This document shows, piece after piece, positions 1-7,818 of a stretch of 12,255 nt of DNA. This stretch comes from Verrucomicrobiota bacterium (lineage in GTDB: Bacteria; Verrucomicrobiota; Verrucomicrobiia; Opitutales; Opitutaceae): contig JAUPWC010000602.1 in NCBI GenBank assembly GCA_030916665.1, positions 1 through 12,255 on the forward strand, written 5' to 3'. Below the pieces are notes generated by a model. That model was not told the origin of the DNA and ran no database searches. It saw only the letters and a program-made list of their open reading frames with translations. Numbering within the stretch: the stretch's first letter is position 1; each line of letters begins with the position of its first letter. Made by a program: the position numbers and the translations under genes.

Positions 1-1
1 C

Positions 2-340
2 GGCCTGAACAAGAATCCCGCCGATCGCGGCCAGGAGCCCGTGATCGACGTGCTGCGCACCGAGGGCGACGCCTCGCTCGGCCAGTGGGTGGCCCAGAAG
101 AGCAACGGTGAGCTCGGCACCGCCGTGATCGCGGCCCCCGGCGTCTTCGCCGGCTACGCCGAGGACGACCGCAACCTGCTGCTCCTCGCCAAGGCCGTGC
201 CCGGCCAGCCTCTCGTCTATTTCGCCGGCGCCGGCTGGTCGCGCGCGGGCGAATTCACCGGCAAACAGGCCTGGTCTGACTATATTGCCGCCTGTGCTGC
301 GCGCCTCCGCGCGCCCGTCAAGGTAACCCTCGCCCCCTGA
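2..340 (+). CDS. DUF4861-like protein, C-terminal fragment (5' end outside window)
   Basis: The reading frame is open from base 2 to the TGA at 338-340, giving 112 codons; the start lies upstream of the window. The tail (YFAGAGWSRAGEF, then a W-x-x-Y segment and a final P-V-K-V-T-L) resembles, from memory, the C-terminus of DUF4861 proteins, which often sit in bacterial pectin-utilisation loci. Their biochemical role is not established to my knowledge. The next gene begins 15 nt downstream and also concerns pectin, which fits this assignment. A GTG at 41 could be mistaken for a start, but the frame continues upstream with equally ordinary codons, so this is a truncated gene rather than a 99-residue protein. 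No domain fold or active site can be judged from this piece. Confidence 0.6.
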   Translation, partial: GLNKNPADRGQEPVIDVLRTEGDASLGQWVAQKSNGELGTAVIAAPGVFAGYAEDDRNLLLLAKAVPGQPLVYFAGAGWSRAGEFTGKQAWSDYIAACAARLRAPVKVTLAP

Positions 341-355
341 ACCCGTCTCCTGCCC

Positions 356-2944
356 ATGAAGCTGCTCGCCCGCGCCTGTGCCTGCCTCGTTGCCGTTTCC
401 TCCGTTTTTGCCGCTGAGCTTCCGCCGAAATTCAATGGCGCCACGCCGCTCGAATGGTCCGTCAAGCTGGCCGACTCCGAGATGGCCCGCCGCGGTGACC
501 GCCATTTCTTCGGCGGGTCCAATCCGCGCGCCCGCATCGACTACACGACGGCTTTCTTCGGCACGTCGCTGATCAAGCTCGCCGATCGCACCGGCAAGCA
601 GGCCTACGCCGACTACGGCCTCAAGTTCGGCACCTCCTTCGTCGCCGCCGACGGCACGATCCACACCTACAAGCTCGAGGACTACAACATCGACATGATC
701 CCGCCGGGCAAGGTGCTGCTCCTCGCCTGGGAGCGCGGCGACCGTTCGCCCGCACTGAAGAAGGCCATCGACGCGCTCTACGGCCAGATGCAGAAGCACC
801 CGCGCACGAGCGACGGCGGCTACTGGCACAAGCTCCGCTATCCGAATCAAATGTGGCTCGACGGCCTGTTCATGGCCTCGCCGTTCCTGGCGCACTACGG
901 CAAAGCCTTCGAGGAGCCCGCCGCTTTCGACGAGACAGCCAAGCAGATCCTGCTGATGGACAAGCACGGCTACGATGCGAAGACCGGCCTCTACTACCAC
1001 GCGTGGGACCAGACCCGCTCGCGTCCGTGGGCCAACAAGGAGACCGGCCAGTCCCCGAACTTCTGGGGCCGCGCCATCGGCTGGTATGCCATGGCGCTCG
1101 TGGACTCGCTCGACTTCTTTTCGCCGACGCATCCCGAGGTGGAGCACATCAACGAGGTTCTGCGCAAAGTCGCCGACGGCATCGTGCGCTGGCAGGATCC
1201 GAAGACCGGCCTCTGGTGGCAGGTGCTCGACCAGGGCCCGCGCGAGGGCAACTACCTCGAGGCCACCGCCTCCTCCATGTATGTCTATGTCCTCGCGAAG
1301 GGCATCAATCGCGGCTACCTGCCGCGCGACAAATACCTGCCTGCGCTCCTCAAGGGCTACGAGGGCATCATCCGCGATTTCATCCGCCAGAATCCCGACA
1401 GCTCCGTCGATCTCACGCGCTGCTGCGAGGTGGCCGGTCTCGATTACACCAACGCCAAGGGCCGCCCGCGCGACGGCTCGTTCGAGTATTACGTCGGCGA
1501 GCCGATCATCGACAACGACCTGAAGGGCGTGCCGGCCTTCATCCTCGCCGGCATTGAGCTCGAACAACTCCTCTCCGCCAAGGCCGACACCGTCTCCTTC
1601 CAGGCGCGCGGCTGGATCGACTACGAGCGCGTGCTCGCTCGCATCAAGGCCCCGACCTTCCCGGCCCGCGATTTCGCGATCACCGACTTCGGCGCCCGGG
1701 CCGGCGCTGCCGACAGCAGCGAGGCCATCGCCAAGGCGATCAACGCCGCCCACGCCGCCGGCGGCGGTCGGGTGGTCGTGCCCGCCGGCGAGTGGTTCAC
1801 GATGCCCATCACCCTGAAGAGCAACGTCAACCTGCACGTCGCCAAGGGCGCGACGCTGCGCTTTCTCTTCGATCCCGCCCGCCACCCCATCGTCTTTACC
1901 CGCTGGGAAGGCGTCGAGTGCATGAACTACTCGCCGCTCATCTACGCCTTCGAGCAGGAAAACATCGCCGTCACCGGCGAGGGCGTGCTCGACGGCGCGG
2001 CCGACTGGGACAACACGTGGTGGTCCTGGAACAACAAGGCCCGTGACGGCAAGGACACGAAGCAGATCCCGGCCCGCAACAAGCTCATCGAGCAGGCCGA
2101 GGCCGGCGTGCCGGTCGAGCATCGCGTCTTCGGCGAGGGCGGTTACCTCCGTCCGAATTTCATCCAACCCTATCGCTGCAAGAACATCCTCGTCGAGGGC
2201 GTCACCCTCCAGCGCTCGCCGATGTGGATACTCAATCCCGTCCTCTGCCGCAACGTCACCATCCGTGGCGTGAAGATCGTCTCCCACGGCACCAACAACG
2301 ACGGCTGCGATCCCGAGTCATCGTCGGACGTGCTCATCGAGGACTGCCTCTTCGACACCGGCGACGACTGCATCGCCATCAAGTCCGGCCGCAACGGCGA
2401 CGGCCGCCGCGTCAACGTGCCCTCCGAAAACATCGTCGTCCGCAACTCCGTCATGAAGGACGGCCACGGCGGCGTCGTCCTCGGCTCCGAGTGCTCCGGC
2501 CACATCCGCAACGTCTTCGTCGAGAACTGCGAGATGGACAGCCCCGAGCTCGACCGCGCGCTCCGTTTCAAGAACAACGCCGTGCGCGGCGGCATCCTTG
2601 AAAACGTCTTCATGCGCCACGTGAAGATCGGCCGGGTGGGGGAGGCCGTCCTGACGATCGACCTGCTCTACGAGGAAGGCGCCAACGGCGCGTTCCAGCC
2701 GATCGTCCGCAATGTGCAGCTCGACAACATCACGAGCACCGCCAGCCCGCGCGTCCTGTTCATCCGCGGTTTCGAGGGCGCCATCGTGGACAACATCCGC
2801 ATCAGCAACTCCACTTTCACCGGCGTGACCGACACCGAAGTGGTCACGAACATCGGCTCCATCCGCTTCGACCACGTCACCATTCTCCCGGCCAAGGGCG
2901 TGCGCGGCCTCAACTCCGTGCCGCCGCCGGCTCCGGCCAAGTGA
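356..2944 (+). CDS. Secreted GH105-GH28 fusion: unsaturated (rhamno)galacturonyl hydrolase plus polygalacturonase
   Basis: The product is 862 aa with a Sec signal peptide (about residues 1-20, ending VFAA). Residues ~25-405 form a GH105 domain. It has the WLDGLFM motif, whose D169 matches the catalytic Asp of YteR-type enzymes, and FWGRAIGWY at 236-244. GH105 removes the delta-4,5-unsaturated uronate left by pectin lyases. Residues ~419-850 form a GH28 beta-helix. It starts with the WIDYERVLARIKAPTFP stretch typical of the mature start of stand-alone bacterial GH28s, then ITDFGA at 442-447. The GH28 signature is complete: NND (D649), DD (670-671), GHG (H704) and RFK (737-739); the first motif is NND rather than the textbook NTD. 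Both active sites look intact, so one polypeptide should carry both activities. The ATG at 356 is chosen because the signal peptide follows directly. No Shine-Dalgarno is visible. Confidence 0.9.
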   Translation: MKLLARACACLVAVSSVFAAELPPKFNGATPLEWSVKLADSEMARRGDRHFFGGSNPRARIDYTTAFFGTSLIKLADRTGKQAYADYGLKFGTSFVAADGTIHTYKLEDYNIDMIPPGKVLLLAWERGDRSPALKKAIDALYGQMQKHPRTSDGGYWHKLRYPNQMWLDGLFMASPFLAHYGKAFEEPAAFDETAKQILLMDKHGYDAKTGLYYHAWDQTRSRPWANKETGQSPNFWGRAIGWYAMALVDSLDFFSPTHPEVEHINEVLRKVADGIVRWQDPKTGLWWQVLDQGPREGNYLEATASSMYVYVLAKGINRGYLPRDKYLPALLKGYEGIIRDFIRQNPDSSVDLTRCCEVAGLDYTNAKGRPRDGSFEYYVGEPIIDNDLKGVPAFILAGIELEQLLSAKADTVSFQARGWIDYERVLARIKAPTFPARDFAITDFGARAGAADSSEAIAKAINAAHAAGGGRVVVPAGEWFTMPITLKSNVNLHVAKGATLRFLFDPARHPIVFTRWEGVECMNYSPLIYAFEQENIAVTGEGVLDGAADWDNTWWSWNNKARDGKDTKQIPARNKLIEQAEAGVPVEHRVFGEGGYLRPNFIQPYRCKNILVEGVTLQRSPMWILNPVLCRNVTIRGVKIVSHGTNNDGCDPESSSDVLIEDCLFDTGDDCIAIKSGRNGDGRRVNVPSENIVVRNSVMKDGHGGVVLGSECSGHIRNVFVENCEMDSPELDRALRFKNNAVRGGILENVFMRHVKIGRVGEAVLTIDLLYEEGANGAFQPIVRNVQLDNITSTASPRVLFIRGFEGAIVDNIRISNSTFTGVTDTEVVTNIGSIRFDHVTILPAKGVRGLNSVPPPAPAK

Positions 2945-3029
2945 CCGTCCCCGGGCTTGCCTCCCCACCGCCAGCCGGCCCTGCTGACCTGACACCCCGT
3001 TCTCTTCCCCCACCGCCTCCCCAACGCTC

Positions 3030-4373
3030 ATGACGACCCCCGCCCCTGCCTCCACCGGATCCGTGATCGGCCGCTACCGCTGGCGCATCTGCGCCGTGCT
3101 GTTCCTCGCCACCACGATCAACTATATTGATCGGAACGTTTTCTCGTTCACGATTCTGGACACGACCTTCCGGCATCAGATGCTCGGCCTCCCGCTGGAT
3201 CAGCCGCTGACCGAGACCGACCTTGCGCGGTTTCGCGTTATCGTCAGCGAGATGGATGCGTGGTTCAAGTATGCCTACGCCTTCGGCTTTCTGCTCGCCG
3301 GGTGGATGATTGATCGCATCGGCGTGCGCCGGGGCTATTCCACCGGCATCGTGGTCTGGAGCATTGCCGCGGCCGGCCATGGCATCGTCAGCACCGTCAT
3401 GGGCATGAAGTTTGCCCGCGGTCTGCTCGGGGTCGGCGAGGCCTGCAACTTCCCCGCCGCCATCAAGACCGTCTCCGAGTGGTTTCCCAAAAAGGAGCGG
3501 AGCTTTGCCACCGGTATTTTCAACGCCGGCGCCAATGTCGGCATCATTCTCACCGCCATCTTCGTGCCCATGATCGTCATCCACTGGGGCTGGCGGGCGA
3601 GCTTCATCATCACCGGCGTCGTCGGCGTATTCGTGCTCTTCTGGTGGCTGGCGGTTTACCGCAAGCCCCAGGATCATTCCAAGGTCGGCGCCGCCGAACT
3701 CGCCTACATCCAGCAGGACGGTCCGCCGGACAACGAGAAGCCCGTCAAATGGCGCGAACTGATCAAATACAAGCCGACCTGGGCCTTCGCCATCTGCAAG
3801 TTCATGACCGACGCCGTCTGGTGGTTCTATCTCACTTGGCTGCCCACGTTCTTCAACAGCAACCCCGAGTTCGAAACGAAGGTGGACCTCAAGACGGTCG
3901 GCATCCCGTTCCTGGTCATCTATCTGATCTCGGACTTGGGCAGCATTTTCTTCGGCTGGCTGGCCACCAAGTTCATCGGCATGGGCTGGACCGTCAACAA
4001 GGCGCGCAAGGTGACCATGCTGATCTGCGCGCTCTGTGTCGTGCCGATCGTGTTCGCCTCCATGACGAGCAGCATCGTCGTCGCCATCGCGCTGATCGCA
4101 CTGGCCACCGCCGCGCACCAGGGCTGGAGCGCCAACCTCTTCACCACCGTCTCCGACCAGTTCCCGCGCCGCGCCGTGGGCAGCGTGGTTGGCCTTGGCG
4201 GTCTCGCCGGCGGCCTCGGCGGTGCGCTGCTCGCCGCCAAGGTCGGCTTCATCATCAACACCGGCGGCTACGTGCCGCTCTTCATCATCGCCGGTTCCGC
4301 CTACCTGCTCGCCCTGCTCATCATGCAGGTGCTCACGCCCAAGCTGGCGCCGGTGGAACTGAAGAACGCCTGA
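3030..4373 (+). CDS. exuT: MFS hexuronate transporter, ExuT-like (ACS family)
   Basis: The product is a 447-aa integral membrane protein with about 12 hydrophobic segments. Family marks are NYIDRN at 31-36 in TM1, a GWMIDRIGVRRG loop at 91-102 (motif A-like, D95/R96), and the GVGEACNFPAAIKTVSEWFP segment followed by ATGIFNAGANVG. These are typical of the anion:cation symporter branch containing galacturonate/glucuronate transporters. The inferred role is import of free hexuronate across the inner membrane by proton symport. The TM1-TM2 loop is about 13 residues longer than I remember for the closest relatives. An 85-nt pyrimidine-rich gap (2945-3029) separates it from the upstream fusion gene; I see no convincing promoter, operator or terminator there, and no Shine-Dalgarno. 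The PL10 gene starts 2 nt after its stop. The exact substrate (galacturonate, glucuronate or a short oligomer) cannot be read from sequence. Confidence 0.85.
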   Translation: MTTPAPASTGSVIGRYRWRICAVLFLATTINYIDRNVFSFTILDTTFRHQMLGLPLDQPLTETDLARFRVIVSEMDAWFKYAYAFGFLLAGWMIDRIGVRRGYSTGIVVWSIAAAGHGIVSTVMGMKFARGLLGVGEACNFPAAIKTVSEWFPKKERSFATGIFNAGANVGIILTAIFVPMIVIHWGWRASFIITGVVGVFVLFWWLAVYRKPQDHSKVGAAELAYIQQDGPPDNEKPVKWRELIKYKPTWAFAICKFMTDAVWWFYLTWLPTFFNSNPEFETKVDLKTVGIPFLVIYLISDLGSIFFGWLATKFIGMGWTVNKARKVTMLICALCVVPIVFASMTSSIVVAIALIALATAAHQGWSANLFTTVSDQFPRRAVGSVVGLGGLAGGLGGALLAAKVGFIINTGGYVPLFIIAGSAYLLALLIMQVLTPKLAPVELKNA

Positions 4374-4375
4374 CC

Positions 4376-5428
4376 GTGTTGCCCCGGGTTCCGCTCCTGA
4401 GCCTCCTCGCGCTGGTCGTCGGCACCGGCGCGCTCTCCGGGGCGGTGCGCTGGAACAGTGTCCTGCGGCAACCGGCCGAGTGGTATGCCGGCGAGGAGGC
4501 GCGCGCTGTGGCCGCCCACATGTTGGCCTACCAGTCGCCCGAGGGCGGCTGGCCCACGGACACCGACACGACCCAGCCCCTGCCGGCGGACTACCGTCCC
4601 CGTCCGCCGACCATCGACGACGATGCCACCACGCGGCCGTTGGAGCACCTGGCCCGTGTGATCACGGCGACCGGCGATGTCGCATTGCAGGAGGCGTTTC
4701 TGCGCGGCTTCGACTACCTGCTCGTGGCCCAGTATCCCAATGGCGGCTGGCCGCAGTATTTCCCGCTGCGCGAGGGCTACTACTCCCACATCACCTACAA
4801 CGACGGCGCGATGATCGGGGTGATGACCCTGCTGCGTGACGCGTCGCAGGGGAAGGAGCCGTTCGGCTTCCTGGATGAGACCCGCCGCACCCGCGCCGCC
4901 GCGGCCGTCGCCAAGGGCCTCGAATGCATCCTGCGCACGCAGGTGAAGCAGGACGGCAAGCTTACCGCCTGGGGCGCCCAGCACGACGTAAACACGCTCG
5001 CCCCGGCCTGGGCCCGCAAGTTCGAGCCGCCGTCGCTCGTCAGCATGGAGAGCATCGGCATCCTCAAATTCCTGATGACGATCCCGGATCCCTCGCCGGA
5101 AATCATCGCCGCCATCGAGGCCGCCGTGGCCTGGCTCGGCCAGGCGAAGCTGACTGGTGTACGCGAGGATCACCCGCCCCGGCCCGATGTGTCGCACAAG
5201 CACGACCGCGTGCTGGTCGCGGATCCCGCGGCGCCACCGCTCTGGGCCCGCTTCTACGAACTCGGCACCAACCGCCCCCTCTACGGCAGCCGCGACGGTC
5301 TCATCCATTACGATCTCGCCGAGATCGAGCCCGAGCGCCGCGGCGGTTACGCCTGGCACAGCACCGATCCCCAGAAATTCCTCGAGCGCGACTACCCGCG
5401 CTGGCGCAAGAAACACAACCTGCCATGA
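4376..5428 (+). CDS. Secreted pectate lyase, polysaccharide lyase family 10
   Basis: The product is 350 aa if translation starts at the GTG at 4376, 2 nt after the transporter stop. That start gives a clear signal peptide (about residues 1-20, LLSLLALVVGTGALSG). The alternative TTG at 4379 would change only one residue, and the next ATG (4519) would remove the signal peptide and conserved sequence. PL10 marks are GGWPQYFPL, then HITYNDGAM (D143), the WGAQHDV and PPSLVSMES segments, and RFYELGTNRPLYGSRDG at 292-308 (conserved R300 and R306). PL10 enzymes cut de-esterified homogalacturonan by calcium-dependent beta-elimination, leaving unsaturated ends. This product would feed the two GH105 domains nearby, and the CE8 esterase next door would prepare its substrate. 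It is a catalytic module only, with no carbohydrate-binding module. The open frame extends upstream inside the transporter gene, but that stretch reads as an Arg/His-rich shadow. Confidence 0.88.
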   Translation: MLPRVPLLSLLALVVGTGALSGAVRWNSVLRQPAEWYAGEEARAVAAHMLAYQSPEGGWPTDTDTTQPLPADYRPRPPTIDDDATTRPLEHLARVITATGDVALQEAFLRGFDYLLVAQYPNGGWPQYFPLREGYYSHITYNDGAMIGVMTLLRDASQGKEPFGFLDETRRTRAAAAVAKGLECILRTQVKQDGKLTAWGAQHDVNTLAPAWARKFEPPSLVSMESIGILKFLMTIPDPSPEIIAAIEAAVAWLGQAKLTGVREDHPPRPDVSHKHDRVLVADPAAPPLWARFYELGTNRPLYGSRDGLIHYDLAEIEPERRGGYAWHSTDPQKFLERDYPRWRKKHNLP

Positions 5429-6396
5429 AATTTCTGCTGCCTCTTGTGGGAGCGAGCTTACTCGCGACCCTGGTCGCCTTCGCCGCCCCCAACCCCGACA
5501 CCGTTGTCGCCCTCGACGGCACCGGCGACTACACCTCGCTGCAGGAGGCGATCAGCAAGGCCCCGATGCAAACCGATCCGGCCACGCCCCGCTGGGTCAT
5601 TTTCGTCAAGGCCGGCACCTACAAGGAGCGCATCTACGTCCAGCGAGAGCGTGGCAACATCCACGTCATCGGCGAGGATGCGGAGAAGACCGTCGTCGCC
5701 TACGACCTCAACGCCAATCTGCCCGGCCCCGATGGCAAGCCCATCGGCACCTTCCGCACGCCGACCGTGCAGATCGACGGCGACGGCATGCGCTGGGAGA
5801 ACCTCACGCTCGCCAACACCGCCGGCCCCGTCGGCCAGGCGCTCGCGCTCCGCGCCGACGGCGACCGCCTCGAGTTCCGCCAGGTCCGCTTCCTCGGCTG
5901 GCAGGACACCATCCTCGTCAATCGCGGCCGCCACTACTTCGAAGACTGCTACATCGAGGGCCACGTGGACTTCATCTTCGGCGCCGCGACGGTCTTCTTC
6001 GACCGGTGTCACATCCATGCATTGCGCGACGGCTACCTGACGGCGGCCTCGACGCCCAAGGACACGCCGCACGGCTACGTGTTCGCCGACTGCAAGGTCA
6101 CCGTTGCCGACGGCGCGAAGACCTACCTCGGCCGTCCCTGGCGCAACTTCGCGAAGACGGTCTTCGTCCGCACCGAGCTGGCCGCCGGCGTTCGTCCCGA
6201 AGGCTGGCACAACTGGGGCAAGACCGACGCCGAGCTGACGACCTTCTACGCCGAGTTTGGCAGCACCGGTCCCGGCGCCAACGATGCCGCCCGCGTGAAG
6301 TGGGCCAAGCCCCTGACCGCCGAACAGGCCGCCGCGTTCACCCCCGCCGCCGTGCTCGGCGGCGAGGACGGTTGGAATCCCGCCGCCCGGCCCTGA
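5425..6396 (+). CDS. Secreted pectin methylesterase, carbohydrate esterase family 8
   Basis: The product is 323 aa, the usual size for a bacterial pectinesterase. The ATG at 5425 overlaps the PL10 stop (ATGA), suggesting translational coupling, and opens a signal peptide ending near VAFAAP. All CE8 signatures are present: AGTYKERIYV, QALAL, GWQDTIL with D161 (acid/base), HVDFIFGA with D182 (nucleophile), and YLGRPW at 234-239 with R237. The enzyme removes methyl esters from galacturonan, releasing methanol and exposing carboxylates, which pectate lyases of family 10 require. The direct pairing with the PL10 gene therefore makes biochemical sense. The frame is open upstream of 5425 inside the lyase gene, but that part has no pectinesterase character and would bury the signal peptide. 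Nothing looks truncated. Confidence 0.92.
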   Translation: MKFLLPLVGASLLATLVAFAAPNPDTVVALDGTGDYTSLQEAISKAPMQTDPATPRWVIFVKAGTYKERIYVQRERGNIHVIGEDAEKTVVAYDLNANLPGPDGKPIGTFRTPTVQIDGDGMRWENLTLANTAGPVGQALALRADGDRLEFRQVRFLGWQDTILVNRGRHYFEDCYIEGHVDFIFGAATVFFDRCHIHALRDGYLTAASTPKDTPHGYVFADCKVTVADGAKTYLGRPWRNFAKTVFVRTELAAGVRPEGWHNWGKTDAELTTFYAEFGSTGPGANDAARVKWAKPLTAEQAAAFTPAAVLGGEDGWNPAARP

Positions 6397-6423
6397 TCCG
6401 GCGGTGTCCTCGCACTTTTCGCC

Positions 6424-7818
6424 ATGAAGCACTCGCCCCGGTATTTTCGATTCGCGGCGCTGTTGTCCGCCGCCGCCCTCGCCCTTCCGTCGCTCCCGGC
6501 CGAAGGTCCTTTCCGCAACCGCGACAACCCCGACCTGCACGACGAGGCCGAGGGCACCTATCCGGTTCCCTACCATTTGCCGAAGCCCGAGGAGATCACC
6601 GCCGTCCTCGAGCGCATCCATGCCAACCTCGACCGGGCGATGGAAACCAAGGTCGTCAACGCGAAGACCGGCGCGGAGATCACCGACCTCACGACGTTCA
6701 ACGCCGATGCCGTGGCCTCGCAGGGCGACCGCAACGGCTTTCACGTGATGACCTACGCCACGGGCGTCACCCACGCCGGCATGCTCGCCGCGGCCGAGGC
6801 GACGGGTGACGACCGCTATCGCCGTTTCGTGCAGCGGCACGTGGATTTTCTCGGCCGCACCATCCCGTATTTCCGCGCGCAGGCGGAGAAGATCGGCGCG
6901 AAGAACAGCAGTTACCGCCGCCTCTTCGACACCAACTCCCTCGACGACAGCGGCTCGATGACGGCCGCCCTCATCAAGGCGCGCCGGGCCGGCGTTGGTC
7001 CGGATCTCATGCCGGTCATCCAGCACTGGGCCGATTACATCCGTTACAAGGAGATCCGCCTCGCCGACGGCACCGTTGCCCGCCACCGCCCGCAGCCGGA
7101 GTCGCTCTGGGCCGACGACGCCTACATGTGCATCCCGGCGCTCGCGCAGATGGGCCGCCTGACCGGCGACCGCGCCTGGTTCGACGAGGCCGCCAAGCAG
7201 GGCGTGCAGATCGCGCGCCATCTCTTCAACCCCACGGTCGGCCTCTACATGCACGGCCGTCACCTCAACCAGCCGCTCACCGCCGAGTTCCGCTGGGGCC
7301 GGGCCAACGGCTGGGTGATCATGGCCCAGTGCGAGCTGCTCGATGTCCTGCCCGAGGACCATCCGTTGCGGCCTGAGGTTCTCGCCACTTATCGCCGGCA
7401 CGTGCAGGCGCTCGCCGAATTGCAGTCGGGCGCGGGGCTCTGGCACCAGTTGCTCGACAAGCCCGATTCCTACCTCGAGTCATCCTGCACCGCGATGTTC
7501 GTCTATGCCATCGCGCACGGCATCAACCGCGGTTGGATCAGCCCGGTCACCTACGGGTCGGTGGCGCAGGCCGGCTGGCTCGGTCTCGCGCAGCAGGTCA
7601 ACGCGCAGGGCCAGATCGAGAACTCCTGTGTCGGCACCACGCTCGCGAGCGACCACGTCTATTACTACAACCGGCCGACCTCCGCCCATCACGGCCACGC
7701 CTACGGCCCCGTGCTGCTGGCCGGCGCCGAGATGCTCAAGCTCTACCGGAACCAGGGGAAGCTCTTCGATATCAAGCTCCAGTTCCGCACCTACCATTTC
7801 GTGCCCAAGCAACCGTGA
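6424..7818 (+). CDS. Secreted unsaturated (rhamno)galacturonyl hydrolase, GH105, stand-alone
   Basis: The product is 464 aa with a signal peptide (about residues 1-28, LALPSLPA). This is the second GH105 of the cluster. The catalytic region is SLWADDAYM at 227-235, with D231 in the W-x-D position equivalent to D169 of the upstream fusion protein. [12 protein letters not shown] is the conserved G-W loop, and [15 protein letters not shown] precedes the C-terminal helices of the (alpha/alpha)6 barrel. It should hydrolyse the unsaturated uronate from the non-reducing end of lyase products. It differs clearly from the fused copy, so the two probably prefer different aglycones (galacturonate or rhamnose); sequence alone does not say which is which. 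It starts 27 nt after the CE8 gene with no Shine-Dalgarno, and its TGA shares its last base with the next ATG (TGATG). YesR/YteR-type and Bacteroides-type subfamilies are both possible. Confidence 0.88.
   Translation: MKHSPRYFRFAALLSAAALALPSLPAEGPFRNRDNPDLHDEAEGTYPVPYHLPKPEEITAVLERIHANLDRAMETKVVNAKTGAEITDLTTFNADAVASQGDRNGFHVMTYATGVTHAGMLAAAEATGDDRYRRFVQRHVDFLGRTIPYFRAQAEKIGAKNSSYRRLFDTNSLDDSGSMTAALIKARRAGVGPDLMPVIQHWADYIRYKEIRLADGTVARHRPQPESLWADDAYMCIPALAQMGRLTGDRAWFDEAAKQGVQIARHLFNPTVGLYMHGRHLNQPLTAEFRWGRANGWVIMAQCELLDVLPEDHPLRPEVLATYRRHVQALAELQSGAGLWHQLLDKPDSYLESSCTAMFVYAIAHGINRGWISPVTYGSVAQAGWLGLAQQVNAQGQIENSCVGTTLASDHVYYYNRPTSAHHGHAYGPVLLAGAEMLKLYRNQGKLFDIKLQFRTYHFVPKQP

Noticed and set aside
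2910..4118. Minus-strand open frame (402 codons) opposite the transporter
   Set aside because: Asp/Gly/His/Arg-rich shadow of a membrane-protein gene, with no recognisable domain.
3479..4375. Upstream in-frame extension of the PL10 gene inside the transporter gene
   Set aside because: The translation is His/Arg/Gln-rich noise, and starting there would bury the signal peptide. The GTG at 4376 gives a normal secreted PL10.
5458..7446. Long open frame (662 codons) on the minus strand opposite the CE8 and GH105 genes
   Set aside because: Its translation is rich in Gly/Ala/Val/Arg/Glu with no domain. It mirrors two well-supported plus-strand genes and arises from GC-rich third codon positions.
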